The notes: a model not told the origin generated them from the letters alone. Shown: positions 43,807 through 53,176, numbered from the stretch's first letter. The stretch: 64,000 nt of DNA from Prevotella sp. khp7 (GCF_900109055.1 NZ_FOIV01000001.1:1-64000), one strand, 5' to 3'. Numbers and translations are program-made.

Positions 43807-45546
43807 TTACTTATTATAGCCTGGATTCTGAACCAGATTGAGATTAGCGTTCAGAATAGTACGCATAATGGGGAATATCTCCGTATGTTTGTCTGCATCG
43901 GCGCTCTTATCCCACCATGTACTATTAGAGAATTTCCCATAGCGTATGAGATCCACTCGGCGACGGCTCTCTGCGAAGAATTCACGTCCCCATTCGTCGA
44001 GCATCTCATTCATGTCGAGTATAGCAGATCCCTCCGGTGCGTAAAGTGCCTGTGCCTGTTTGTCGGCAGGGTAGTTGCGTCTGCGTACGCTGTTGAGCAG
44101 TCGTGCGGCTTCTGCCGTCTGACCTTGGCGCAACTTACATTCTGCCAGTGAGTAGATGATTTCTGGCAAACGAATCTCCGTATAGTCGCTCTCCATCTGG
44201 TGGGTATCCTCATCGCTGTAGAATGGGTATTTGGCGAAATGCCAGCCCGAGTTATGGTCGCCGTCGCGTAGCGTGCTGCTGCTCTCTGTCAGCCATTGGT
44301 TGGGGGCCATGCCTTGGAACTTGCCTACTGCATCGCGGATGTAGAGTTCATAATCCACCTCTGGTGCCTTGACACGCTTGGTTGCTCCCGACTCGTCGGT
44401 ATATTCCAGAGAGCCGAAGAAGAACATACCCTCACGTCGACTGTCTCCAAGGTTCTTGTATAGCTTCAGACGCAGGTCACCGTCATATTTACGGAACTTC
44501 TGGATAGGCATGCCCAGTTCAAAGTTCAGCAGTTTCCCATTGGGCGCATAGCTGGGTGAGGCAGCATACTTCGTATTGTGTAATCCACCCTTGCTTCTTG
44601 AGTCGTTCAAATAGTGATGAACCTGCGATGGCGTTGTCCACCAATAGGTGTCTCCCTGATAGTGCCAGTAGCTATAGCCAGGTGCTGCAGGGAAGCCGAA
44701 GATGACCTCGTCGCACTCGTCGTTGTTCCAGTCGAAGGCAGCATCCCAACGGTCGGCCACCTGATACTTGCCATATTTCCCGTCAAGAACCTCTTGGGCT
44801 ATTTGGGCACACTCCGTATAGTGTTCCTCGCCGATATATACCTGTGCGTTCAGATAGAGTCGTACCAGCAGGGCTGCTGCACCGGCCTTGGTCCATTGTC
44901 CCTGTATGGTGCCGTTACCACCGCCCAGTGATGTCTTCTCGGCCAGCAGTGGCAGGCATTCTTTCAGTTCACTCTCGATGAAGTCGTAGATGACACGGGG
45001 CTCCACTTGTGTCTCGGTGTTCTTGCTAATGTCGTTAAAACTGACGGCCAGAGGAACATGACGGAATGCGTCGAGCAGACGTATGTAGAACCATGCTCTC
45101 AGTACACGGCACTGTGCCTTTAGGTTATCGAACTCTGCTGTAGAGAATCCGAATTTTGAGGCATCGAGCTTTTCGAGGTCTTCTATCACATAGTTACACT
45201 GCATGATGCCTTGAAAACAGCCGTTCCATTCTGTTTCTGCGTCGCCAGCATCTTCTACGTCCCACTGATGGTAGTGCAGACGGCGCCATCTGCCACCGTC
45301 GTCCCACCAACCGTCTCGGGTGGGGGTGATAAGCTGGTCGGCACTCAGTTCATTAAGCACATGCCGGCTCTGTATGCTCCAGAAAGCATGTTCGAAAGGA
45401 CGGAATGTTGCACGTACCACGTCGTTTTTCGTGTTGTAGTAGTTCTGTGTTCCCACCTGGTCGTAGAGTGTCTCGTCCAGATTGGTGCAGCCTGTCAATG
45501 CGGTCATCCCGATGGCTGCGGCAAATATATAATGTATGGGTTTCAT
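43807..45546 (-). CDS. susD: SusD/RagB-family surface nutrient-binding lipoprotein
   Basis: A 579-residue lipoprotein (lipobox LTG-C, then TNLDETL). It has the SusD start NLDETLYDQVGTQNYY, the helical tetratricopeptide repeats with LRAWFYIRLLDAFRHVPL and ALLVRLYLNAQVYIGEEHY, and the C-terminal EIIYSLAECKLRQGQTAEAARLLNSVRRR plus DEWGREFFAESRRRVDLIRYGKF. It lids the SusC barrel and binds glycans. Gap to susC is 59 bases. Confidence 0.95.
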   Translation of the reverse strand: MKPIHYIFAAAIGMTALTGCTNLDETLYDQVGTQNYYNTKNDVVRATFRPFEHAFWSIQSRHVLNELSADQLITPTRDGWWDDGGRWRRLHYHQWDVEDAGDAETEWNGCFQGIMQCNYVIEDLEKLDASKFGFSTAEFDNLKAQCRVLRAWFYIRLLDAFRHVPLAVSFNDISKNTETQVEPRVIYDFIESELKECLPLLAEKTSLGGGNGTIQGQWTKAGAAALLVRLYLNAQVYIGEEHYTECAQIAQEVLDGKYGKYQVADRWDAAFDWNNDECDEVIFGFPAAPGYSYWHYQGDTYWWTTPSQVHHYLNDSRSKGGLHNTKYAASPSYAPNGKLLNFELGMPIQKFRKYDGDLRLKLYKNLGDSRREGMFFFGSLEYTDESGATKRVKAPEVDYELYIRDAVGKFQGMAPNQWLTESSSTLRDGDHNSGWHFAKYPFYSDEDTHQMESDYTEIRLPEIIYSLAECKLRQGQTAEAARLLNSVRRRNYPADKQAQALYAPEGSAILDMNEMLDEWGREFFAESRRRVDLIRYGKFSNSTWWDKSADADKHTEIFPIMRTILNANLNLVQNPGYNK

Positions 45547-45605
45547 TGTATTCTTAGTTTACAAGTTATTCATCACTTTTCACTATTTATTGTTCGCTCT
45601 TCGTT

Positions 45606-48600
45606 TTAGAAATCCACCTGTAAGCCAACGATAAGCTGACGTGTTGAGGGGAAGTAAGTACGCGAGCCGTTGGCACCGGGGGTGAGGCCGTTAACCTGAT
45701 AGGTCGATGGATCTACACCGCTGAACTTGGTAAGTGTGATAAGGTTCTTACCCGTAGCGTAGAGACGGATACGATCTAAGAATCTCCAATTCTTCGGGTA
45801 GAATGTGTAGCCTATAGTTGCCATGTCGAGTTTCAGGTAGTCGCCACGCTCCAGGAAGTAGTCACAAACCACGGGGTTGACTGTTGGGGCTATTGCAAAG
45901 TTCTTATCGTATGCCTTTTTCAGGTGATTGCCGGTGAAGTTTCGGGTACCATAGTAGAAATCATGAATGTTGAAAATGTCGTAGAAGAATGCACCGCGGA
46001 AGAACAGCGTGAGATCGAAGTTGCGATAGCGGAAGCTGTGGGTCATCGACATGGTGAACTTAGGCATACCGTTGCCTACATTCTGGCGGTCACCATCGTT
46101 AGCCTGTGAGGCGCGGATAATGTCACCATCCTTGTCGTATACCAGCCACTCGCCATCCGAGTTATGACCGGCATATTTCCACATATAGAAGTTTCCCAGC
46201 GACTTTCCCTTTTCAATGCGTTGCAGATTATAATATGGATAGGGGGCTTCTGTGCCACACACGTCATAGTAGTCCTGTCCCACAAACTCGGAATTGCTGA
46301 AGTCAACAAACTTGTTGTTCATAGTGCTGCCGATGACGTTGATGTCGTAGTTGAAGTTCTTGGTCTTGACTGCCTGGAAATTCAGGTCGAGCTCGAAACC
46401 GGAATTCTTCATCGTACCCACATTTACAAACGTCTCTGCATGCAGATAGGGTGGTACTGATACTCTATAATTACCCAGCAGATCTTGCTGACGTCGGCTG
46501 AAATAGTTGAACGAGCCATATACACGGCCGTTCAGCAGCGTAAAGTCGATACCGATGTTCCAGTTCTTACCTTTCTCCCATTTCAGGTCGGGGTTTACAT
46601 TCTTCGATGGGCCCCATACCTGGAAGTACTTACCGTTGTAATAGTAGTAGCCGAAACCCGCCATCGTGTTCAATGACAGATAACTGCCGAAATCCTGATT
46701 ACCTGTCACACCAAAGTCTGCGCGCAGTTTCAGATCGTCAATCCATGTCATATTCTCCATGAACTTCTCTGAAGAGATTCGCCAGCCGGCAGATACTGCG
46801 GGGAAGTTACCCCATTTGTTGTCGGCACCGAACTTTGAAGACCCCTCATGACGCAGCGATGCAGTGAAGAGGTATTTTCCGTCGTAATCATAGCTCACGC
46901 GTCCCAGGAATGCTATCAGTTTCGAGTCGTTTTTGTAACTTCCCATCAGCACTTCACCTTCTTCCTTTGCGTATTCACCCGAGCCAAGGTTGTCGGGACC
47001 GAGACCGTCGTTGGGGAAGTCTTTGTTTTCTGCATTGAAGCCAGAATACCGTGAGTACTGATAACTGTAGCCAGCCATTCCTTTTACGTGGTGTTTGCCA
47101 AAGCTGCCTGTATAGTTGGTCAGCCACTCTAACACATACTGGCTTTCCTTCTTGTAAGAGCGATTTGCTTCGCCCTCGCGACCATTGTTGATGGCTTGCG
47201 TACTGGTTGACGGACGGAACCAGCTGTTATTATTGTCATATTGGTGGTCGGCAAACATCAGCTGCGTGGTCAGTGTTTGGTTGCCCTGATTGTTCTTGAG
47301 GAAGAGCGGCAGGATATTCAGTTTCACGGTGGCATCCCAGTCAAGAAGCTTGGTATCGCCGTGATCCGTCTCTAAGCGTTGACGCTCTATGGGGTTACTG
47401 CCCACCACCTGTCCTTGGAAATTATAATAGCGTATAGGGTCATTAGGATCCATAATTGGTGTGGTGGGGTTGGCCTCGATGGCATCTTTGAATACACCCC
47501 AGTCGGCCTGGTCACGATAGATGATGCGTGGTGCGATGTTTGCCGTGAAGGTCAGCAGTCCGCCCTTTGAGGTGTGCATGATAGCTGCTCGTGCACCATA
47601 TTCCTCACGACCGGAACGCAGGTCAATACCGTGTGCTTTACGGTAGTCGGCGCTCACACGATAGTTACTCTTGTCGTTGCCACCGCTCAGGGTCAGCGTG
47701 TGTTGCTGCGTAAAACCGGTACGACTCACCTCATCCAGCCAGTCTACGTTACCGCCTAAGTCAACGCCAGTATCGCCATTTTCGAGGCGTACCTTGCGGT
47801 AGTCCTCTGCGTTCATCATATCCAGTTCCTTATTGATAAAGTCCCACGACAACTGGGAAGAGTAGGTGGCATGTGCCTGTCCGTCCTTGCTGCCCTTCTT
47901 GGTAGTCACAACGATAACACCGTTAGAACCGCGTGTACCATAAATGGCAGATGCGGCACCGTCTTTCAAGATGTCGAACGACGCGATGTCGTTGGGGTTA
48001 ATGTTGGTCAGGTTGCCGCCAGGCACACCATCGATAACGATGAGCGGCCCCAGGCCTGCCGAACGCGAGCTGACACCGCGAATCTGGATGCTTGCCTGAT
48101 TGTTGGGGTCGCCGGCACCAGTGTTTGTAATAGACACACCAGGCACTTTGCCTTGAATCATCATCGAAGGGTCGAGCGAACTCACTGTGAGGAAGTTTTC
48201 TTCGCCCACATGCGAGATGGCCGATGTCAGCTCCTTCTTGTCCATTGTTCCATAACCGACAACCACCACTTCGCTAAGCACCTGATGGTCGTCTGCCAAC
48301 ACGATTTCCATGTTGCTTTTACCATTTACCGCTACCTCCTGTGTGACGTAGCCGATATAAGAGAAAACAAGAGTGGCTTTAGAGGAAACGTTTAGTGAGA
48401 ACTTACCGTCAAAGTCGGTAACGGTTCCGTTGTTCGTTCCCTTTTGCATGACTGTGGCACCAATCACGGACTCACCCGTTTGGTCCTTTACGACACCCTG
48501 CACCATGATGTCCTGGGCAAGGATGCTTAATGGCATCAGCAGCGCAAGCAGACTGATCATCAAGCGTCTGTTCAGAGGCTCTTTGCATACAGAGCGGCTT

Positions 48601-48632
48601 CTGTTGTCGTCGAATGTATTCATTTTGCTCAT
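45606..48632 (-). CDS. susC: SusC/RagA-family TonB-dependent outer-membrane transporter
   Basis: A 1008-residue outer-membrane transporter that imports oligosaccharides with SusD. After the signal peptide comes the CarboxypepD_reg-like domain (VKDQTGESVIGATVMQKGTNNG), the TonB plug with VVVGYGTMDKKELTSAI, IRGVSSRSAGLGPLIVIDG and SAIYGTRGSNGVIVVTTKKG, and a long beta barrel ending LIVGLQVDF. First gene of the Sus-like operon. Only a -7 box, TACCTTTG, is seen at 48684-48677, without -33 element, so activation by the neighbouring regulator is likely. Confidence 0.96.
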   Translation of the reverse strand: MSKMNTFDDNRSRSVCKEPLNRRLMISLLALLMPLSILAQDIMVQGVVKDQTGESVIGATVMQKGTNNGTVTDFDGKFSLNVSSKATLVFSYIGYVTQEVAVNGKSNMEIVLADDHQVLSEVVVVGYGTMDKKELTSAISHVGEENFLTVSSLDPSMMIQGKVPGVSITNTGAGDPNNQASIQIRGVSSRSAGLGPLIVIDGVPGGNLTNINPNDIASFDILKDGAASAIYGTRGSNGVIVVTTKKGSKDGQAHATYSSQLSWDFINKELDMMNAEDYRKVRLENGDTGVDLGGNVDWLDEVSRTGFTQQHTLTLSGGNDKSNYRVSADYRKAHGIDLRSGREEYGARAAIMHTSKGGLLTFTANIAPRIIYRDQADWGVFKDAIEANPTTPIMDPNDPIRYYNFQGQVVGSNPIERQRLETDHGDTKLLDWDATVKLNILPLFLKNNQGNQTLTTQLMFADHQYDNNNSWFRPSTSTQAINNGREGEANRSYKKESQYVLEWLTNYTGSFGKHHVKGMAGYSYQYSRYSGFNAENKDFPNDGLGPDNLGSGEYAKEEGEVLMGSYKNDSKLIAFLGRVSYDYDGKYLFTASLRHEGSSKFGADNKWGNFPAVSAGWRISSEKFMENMTWIDDLKLRADFGVTGNQDFGSYLSLNTMAGFGYYYYNGKYFQVWGPSKNVNPDLKWEKGKNWNIGIDFTLLNGRVYGSFNYFSRRQQDLLGNYRVSVPPYLHAETFVNVGTMKNSGFELDLNFQAVKTKNFNYDINVIGSTMNNKFVDFSNSEFVGQDYYDVCGTEAPYPYYNLQRIEKGKSLGNFYMWKYAGHNSDGEWLVYDKDGDIIRASQANDGDRQNVGNGMPKFTMSMTHSFRYRNFDLTLFFRGAFFYDIFNIHDFYYGTRNFTGNHLKKAYDKNFAIAPTVNPVVCDYFLERGDYLKLDMATIGYTFYPKNWRFLDRIRLYATGKNLITLTKFSGVDPSTYQVNGLTPGANGSRTYFPSTRQLIVGLQVDF

Positions 48633-48676
48633 AATTAAAATTGTTTTAAGTTTAGAATGATTATTAAATTTTGCGG

Positions 48677-48730
48677 CAAAGGTACATATATAATTCTATG
48701 ATTGTTCCTTTCAGTAAACCAGTAGTAAAC
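48677..48730 (-). promoter_or_regulatory. susC promoter region with AGTAAAC direct repeat
   Basis: On the minus strand a TACCTTTG box (48684-48677) lacks a recognisable -33 element. On the plus strand AGTAAAC occurs at 48713-48719 and 48724-48730, an 11-base period, i.e. one helical turn. Relative to a start near 48670 the repeats lie at about -43 to -60, the normal place for an activator site. A SusR-like regulator operator is my inference. Confidence 0.5.
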
Positions 48731-48806
48731 ATCTGGAAAAATGTCTTTTGATTATTGTTCTGATAATCTGACACTTATAATAAATATTAAAAATGTCTAG
48801 GTAAAA

Positions 48807-48837
48807 TTGGCCTATTTGATTTATATTCGTACTTTTG
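48807..48837 (+). promoter_or_regulatory. Promoter of the SusR-like regulator
   Basis: TTG (48807-48809), 20-base spacer, TACTTTTG (48830-48837), with the ATG at 48857. This constitutive-looking promoter contrasts with the susC promoter in the same divergent region. Confidence 0.7.
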
Positions 48838-48856
48838 CCGCCAAAACCAAAAGAGT

Positions 48857-50515
48857 ATGCTCAGATTCTATATAGTCTCACTATTTCTGTCGCTGTCTCT
48901 GACATCGATGGCAGGCACAGAACTGTTACTTCATGAGCTTGATGCAACAATAGCTCAGAGAGCCCAGTATATCCGCGAAAAAGAAGGGCGCATCAACAAC
49001 CTGAAAGATAAGTTAGCGAAGGAGCGTGACAACACAGCCGTCTTGAAGATAATCGACGACCTGTATAATGAGTATCATGTGTTCAAATTCGATTCGGCCA
49101 TGTACTATGCCGATTGGGGACTGACACTTGCCAACATGCACGGCAATGCTTATTATACCAAGCTGTTCACAATCTATCGGGCAGAGATCCTTGCTATCGG
49201 TGGATTGTATTCTGAGGCAACTGAGTGCTTGGCTCCTCTTGACACACGCGACATGGAGCGTCAGATGCTTTTCAAGTTCTATATGGTGATTTCTAAGGTC
49301 TACTCCTATTGGTCGTCCTACAGTCAGAACACTCCTTTTGCTGAGGTGTATTGGCAAAAGACTATGGACTATTTTGAAAAAGGTTTGGCGTATCTTGATA
49401 AGGATAATCCACTTTACGATTATTATCAGGGAGAGTACTATTCCTATCTTAATCATGATGCCATGAAGGCCCGCCAATACTATCAGACAGTCATAAAGAA
49501 GGAAAGTGACAGCTCACGCATCTATGCCATGACCAGCTATGCGCTGGCAAATAATTATTTGAATTACGAGCATGATGAGGATAAATACGAAGAGCACCTT
49601 ATTCGCGCAGCCCTGGCTGATCTGCGCAGTTGTACCATGGAGGCCGTAGCTCTGCAGATACTGGCCACACGGCTGTTTGAAAAGGGCGAGAGCGAGGTGG
49701 AACGGGCTGAGCGCTATATCAGTGTGTCGATGGAGGATGCTAAGTTCTATAACAACCGCCTGCGCATTCTGGAGATTTCGCGCATCCTGCCTCAGATCAC
49801 TACCACCTATCAGGCAAGGGTAGAGAAACAGAACCACCGCCTGCGTTATAGCATCATCTTCATCTCATTGTTGGTCGTGGCCATCTTGTTTACCACCTAT
49901 CTTATTCTGCGTCAGAATCGTAAACTGAAAGTTCATCGTCGTCAGTTAGCCGACAGCAATGAACGACAGGCGGAGCTAAACACTCAACTGCATGAACTCA
50001 ACCAGCGACTCGTCGATACCAACAAGCGGCGCGAGGGACTGGCAAGTATCTATATTGACCTCTGCGCCAAGTACATCGACAAACTGGGTAAATATCAGAC
50101 GCTTGTGAAACGCAAGATTAAGGCCAATCAGACTCAGGAGCTCTTGCAGATTATCTCATCGACCCGCATCTCAGAGGAGGACGCCGCCACATTCCTCACG
50201 CGCTTCGACAAGGCATTTCTGGAACTCTATCCAACATTCGTTGATGAGTTCAATGCCTTGCTACATGTGTCCGGCCGTATTCAGCAAAAGTCGCCCCACA
50301 CATTGACTACAGAATTGCGTACCTTCGCCCTTATTCGTCTTGGTGTAAAGAACACAGCCGACATTGCCGGTCTGCTTTTCCTCTCAAATCAGACCATTTA
50401 CAACTGCCGCTCCGTCATAAAGAACAAAGCTATCAATAAGGAATCTTTCGACGATGATGTGATGCACCTTTGCACCGTCATCAAGGAAAATCAGAGAGAT
50501 TCGAAAGAAAGATAG
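48857..50515 (+). CDS. SusR-like inner-membrane regulator (DUF6377 type)
   Basis: A 552-residue protein: signal-like N-terminus (SLFLSLSLTSMAG), a ~300-residue periplasmic helical-repeat region (EVYWQKTMDYFEKGLAYL and similar TPR-like units), one membrane helix (~329-351, IIFISLLVVAILFTTYLIL), a coiled coil (~360-400), and a cytoplasmic domain ending in a LuxR-like helix-turn-helix (TFALIRLGVKNTADIAGLLF, then LSNQTIYNCRSVIKNKA). This is the layout of SusR from B. thetaiotaomicron, which senses maltose in the periplasm and turns on the sus genes. It lies divergently from susC. Ligand here is inferred from the GH97/SusE genes. Confidence 0.85.
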   Translation: MLRFYIVSLFLSLSLTSMAGTELLLHELDATIAQRAQYIREKEGRINNLKDKLAKERDNTAVLKIIDDLYNEYHVFKFDSAMYYADWGLTLANMHGNAYYTKLFTIYRAEILAIGGLYSEATECLAPLDTRDMERQMLFKFYMVISKVYSYWSSYSQNTPFAEVYWQKTMDYFEKGLAYLDKDNPLYDYYQGEYYSYLNHDAMKARQYYQTVIKKESDSSRIYAMTSYALANNYLNYEHDEDKYEEHLIRAALADLRSCTMEAVALQILATRLFEKGESEVERAERYISVSMEDAKFYNNRLRILEISRILPQITTTYQARVEKQNHRLRYSIIFISLLVVAILFTTYLILRQNRKLKVHRRQLADSNERQAELNTQLHELNQRLVDTNKRREGLASIYIDLCAKYIDKLGKYQTLVKRKIKANQTQELLQIISSTRISEEDAATFLTRFDKAFLELYPTFVDEFNALLHVSGRIQQKSPHTLTTELRTFALIRLGVKNTADIAGLLFLSNQTIYNCRSVIKNKAINKESFDDDVMHLCTVIKENQRDSKER

Positions 50516-50589
50516 CCCAGACTCATTCTCAGTGTCTGGAATACAGCCGTACCGCCACCACGACGACACACGGCAACAGCTGCAGCAGG

Positions 50590-51249
50590 TCATTGGATAG
50601 CTTCAAGCAATTGATCGCAGATGCTTTTCATGCCACTGATAGAGGGGTGACCGTTCTGCTTGTCAATATCGTGGAGTTCAATGAGCTGAACGTTATAGTG
50701 CTTGCAGATTTCGCGCATCGACTCGTTAATTGGCTCCCGCAGTTCAGAATTAAGCAACGAGTAAATAGCGGCCTCTGGATAGCGCTTCTGTAGCTTATCA
50801 AGCAGGCAGGCGAGTGCGGGACGGAAGTTCTTGCAGTCCTCCTTAGTCCAATCTGCATATTGATATTCGCCAACGGGCGAGTTTGCCCAAGCGTCGTTTG
50901 TGCCGCCAAACACAAAAATGATGTCAGGACTACCCAAGCTGTCAACACGTGCAATAAAGTTGTTACGCGAGAAGTCCATTCCGCCGTAACCTGTACCGCA
51001 GATGGTGGTTCCGCCCCATGAATTGTTTTTCTCTAACTGATAGCCTTTGGCTTTGATGTAAAGGCTCCACCAGGTCTGTTCAACTTCCACGACATCGTTT
51101 CTGTCGTTGGGGTAGAACGATGAGTAATTGGCAGGGATGATGCCTTGGAAGGTGGAATACGAGTCGCCCAGAATGGACACTTTCTTGTTTTGTGCTGAAG
51201 CGGCAATCATCGTGGCTGCCATCAGTGAAAGAATGAATAGTTTCTTCAT
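50590..51249 (-). CDS. Secreted SGNH/GDSL hydrolase
   Basis: A 219-residue secreted esterase: signal peptide MKKLFILSLMAATMIAASAQ, block I SILGDSYSTFQG with the nucleophile Ser, GTGYGGMDFS (Gly block), FVFGGTNDAW (Asn block) and the C-terminal Asp-x-x-His equivalent in QNGHPSISGM. It may act on acylated sugars. Minus-strand TAATTTTG box at 51292-51285 excludes the longer start at 51279. It ends 75 bases from the convergent SusR-like gene. Confidence 0.88.
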   Translation of the reverse strand: MKKLFILSLMAATMIAASAQNKKVSILGDSYSTFQGIIPANYSSFYPNDRNDVVEVEQTWWSLYIKAKGYQLEKNNSWGGTTICGTGYGGMDFSRNNFIARVDSLGSPDIIFVFGGTNDAWANSPVGEYQYADWTKEDCKNFRPALACLLDKLQKRYPEAAIYSLLNSELREPINESMREICKHYNVQLIELHDIDKQNGHPSISGMKSICDQLLEAIQ

Positions 51250-51410
51250 GTTAGTCTTAATATTATAATTGTGAATCACGGGTGCAAAATTACTAAATCT
51301 TTTGAAATAATGAGCATGAGTGTCTAGTTAAATAATACAAAAAAGGTTGTGGCTTTATAACCTTTTTGAGAACTTTCTGTATCTTTGCCGTCAAATTGCA
51401 GATATCCATA

Positions 51411-51536
51411 GAGCGACGGACCATTGACACCAATGTCGTAGGATGGACGTTTGTTGTCGATATGTTCTACCGTATTTTTGAACAACAGGGCAGAGGCCAT
51501 CTTGTCGCTATCACCTCAGTTGGCGGTCTGCGGGGT
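51411..51536 (+). pseudogene. Short-chain dehydrogenase fragment
   Basis: About 42 codons read IERRTIDTNVVGWTFVVDMF, then YRIFEQQGRGHLVAITSVGG and LRGE. This is the central part of a short-chain dehydrogenase (the N-x-x-G and QG-x-GHL-V-x-x-S-S segments with the catalytic Ser region). The nucleotide-binding start and the YxxxK block are absent. A TATCTTTG box at 51380-51387 is still present upstream. A clear relic. Nothing else is seen between 51293 and 51621. Confidence 0.7.
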
Positions 51537-51621
51537 GAATCGCTGGCACATCCTGGCGATATTATATAAAGCCCTTCCTTATTGCCTCTATAAAAGAATG
51601 TGATTTCTTAAGATAAGGGAA

Positions 51622-52374
51622 TTACGGTCTCTTCCTAGCCCTGAAATATAGCATGGCCCCCTCTACGTGGAAGTCGAGAATGTCGTAATAAGGCTCCAGC
51701 CGCTTACGTACATCGTTGACTGTGTCGAAGGGTGGGGTAAACCAGCCCATGCGGGTCATGACGGTTTTAGCAAGCCAGTCGGCAGCCTTCTGTTCTCCGG
51801 CGACGTAGAAGCAGGCTAACAGTTCGCCGCCTGGCTTCAAGGTTCTCAGGATCTCCGAGTATGCCTTATCCTTGTTGGGAAACACATGCAAACCGTTCAT
51901 GCAGAGCACATAATCGAACGTCTCGTCTTCGAAAGGCAGTGCGCTGACATCACCCTGCATCGTCTTGATGTTGGTGATACCAGCTCCACGGAATCTGTAC
52001 TCAGCCTGCTCCAGCATATCGCGGCTATAGTCCAGACAGGTGATGTCGGCCTGTTTCATCCGTCTGTATTTCTCTGTAGTGAACACAGCAGTACCCACGG
52101 GTACGTCGAGCAACTTGATCTTCGATCGAGCCTGCTCATGCTCTGCAGAGTCGATGCGAGCACCGCTCTGCTCTCGCTCAATCGCAGCCTTGACCTTGAA
52201 ATCATCGGGAATCCAATCCAGAACCCTACGGGCAATCTCGTTGTCATCCACGCCGCCCCAAAGCAACTTGAAATAAAGTTTACTCCACCACTTGCCCTGC
52301 GTGATTGCATCGTCATAGAAACTCTTACTAAACTTGTATGAGCTCTTAATCTTGTCTGCCATAATCTTTTTCAT
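51622..52374 (-). CDS. Class I SAM-dependent methyltransferase
   Basis: A 250-residue cytoplasmic methyltransferase. Motif I is the slightly odd LLDVPVGTAVFTTE (Pro and Val in place of two usual Gly residues), then CLDYSRDMLEQAEYRF, MQGDVSALPFEDETFDYVLCMNGLHVF and LRTLKPGGELLACFYV, as in UbiE/COQ5-like enzymes. Substrate unknown. A TACCTTTG box on the minus strand (52396-52389) gives a start near 52382. Two ATGs (52374 and 52362) are possible. Confidence 0.85.
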   Translation of the reverse strand: MKKIMADKIKSSYKFSKSFYDDAITQGKWWSKLYFKLLWGGVDDNEIARRVLDWIPDDFKVKAAIEREQSGARIDSAEHEQARSKIKLLDVPVGTAVFTTEKYRRMKQADITCLDYSRDMLEQAEYRFRGAGITNIKTMQGDVSALPFEDETFDYVLCMNGLHVFPNKDKAYSEILRTLKPGGELLACFYVAGEQKAADWLAKTVMTRMGWFTPPFDTVNDVRKRLEPYYDILDFHVEGAMLYFRARKRP

Positions 52375-52440
52375 TTGTTTACAGGGTACAAAGGTACGTC
52401 ACTGGTCTCGCAACTCGGTTGCAAAAATGATGGCTGACCA

Positions 52441-52581
52441 TCACAGCCAGCCACCTCGTTCTCTCGGGGCAATCTTCACGCCCTCGTTCAGTTTCTCCAG
52501 CGTGGGGTTGGTCATCACGCCTGGGTTCTCTACAATGGTCTTACCAGCCTCGCGCAGAATGACCACCACCTGGTCGTACAT
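52441..52581 (-). pseudogene. Fragment of an unknown gene, minus strand
   Basis: A 46-codon frame, MYDQVVVILREAGKTIVENP, then GVMTNPTLEKLNEGVKIAPR and ERGGWL. Amino-acid pattern looks genuinely coding and reads like the C-terminal end of a larger protein, but upstream in frame there is a stop at once. It abuts, at 52581, the open part of a plus-strand membrane-protein relic. Confidence 0.4.
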
Positions 52582-52609
52582 ACCTTTCTATATCCTTTCC
52601 TTCGCCCAG

Positions 52610-52762
52610 ATGCTGCTACCGATAAGTGTGGCTGCAAAGGGAATCTTATGGACTGTCCTGTTCGGATTGGCAAAAACCTGTCAGTATGGAGGTCTTACGA
52701 TTCTTGGTGTGGAGGGCTACAAACGTTTGAAGAATAAGTTCAAGAAGAATGATGACCGATGA
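52610..52762 (+). CDS. Small membrane protein, probably 5'-truncated
   Basis: 50 residues from an internal ATG: MLLPISVAAKGILWTVLFGL, then AKTCQYGGLTILGVEGYKRL and a lysine-rich end KNKFKKNDDR. The frame is open upstream and reads IPFYILSFAQ before this Met, which looks like the same helix, so the true start has probably been lost at ~52581. One or two membrane helices. A terminator follows at 52805. Function unknown. Confidence 0.4.
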   Translation: MLLPISVAAKGILWTVLFGLAKTCQYGGLTILGVEGYKRLKNKFKKNDDR

Positions 52763-52804
52763 AAGGACTGCCATGGAATTTGCATGCCACTCACATCTAC
52801 AAAA

Positions 52805-52843
52805 AAATCCCAAGGCAAATCGATATTGCCTTGGGATTTTATG
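52805..52843 (+). terminator. Intrinsic terminator
   Basis: A 14-bp perfect stem, aaatcccaaggcaa (52805-52818) with ttgccttgggattt (52826-52839), followed by T residues; 42 bases after the small membrane frame. Confidence 0.88.
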
Positions 52844-52920
52844 ATTTATTAGAGTTTAAGCGGGTTGAACTTCTTTCGACCTCAGTCGAGACTCGGCAGA
52901 GTTCTTGCTGAGCAAGTGGC

Positions 52921-52954
52921 AAAGCCGAGCGCAAGCGAATTTGGCTCTGCGCTC
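52921..52954. repeat. Inverted repeat, possible dispersed intergenic element
   Basis: gagcgca (52927-52933) and tgcgctc (52948-52954) flank agcgaatttggctc. The block 'gccgagcgcaagcgaatttg' looks like an intergenic repeat I have seen in Prevotella genomes, but there is no second full copy in this window. Confidence 0.4.
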
Positions 52955-52959
52955 ACTTC

Positions 52960-53166
52960 TTATTGCGCCAGACTTCGATGAGCATCACCCAGGTCTCCGA
53001 ACAACTCCATTTCGCCGAAGTCACCACTTTCGCCCGTTTCTTCACACGTATGAAGGGTATATATCTTCCCTTCCAATCGGAAGGTCAAGATGTCATCGCC
53101 AAACGGCTGGTCTTCTGTCACGTCGTAGAGTGACAACGTGTAGTCTCGTACTTGTTCGATGTTCAT
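52960..53166 (-). pseudogene. MmcQ/YjbR-family fragment
   Basis: The first ~35 codons (MNIEQVRDYTLSLYDVTEDQ, then PFGDDILTFRLEGKI) are the typical N-terminus of MmcQ/YjbR DNA-binding proteins (~110-120 residues). After residue 35 the sequence no longer fits the family and the frame ends at 68 codons; neither other frame restores the conserved C-terminal NKKHW block. So the gene is truncated. It lies directly after the GH2 gene, same strand. Confidence 0.6.
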
Positions 53167-53176
53167 AACGTCATAG

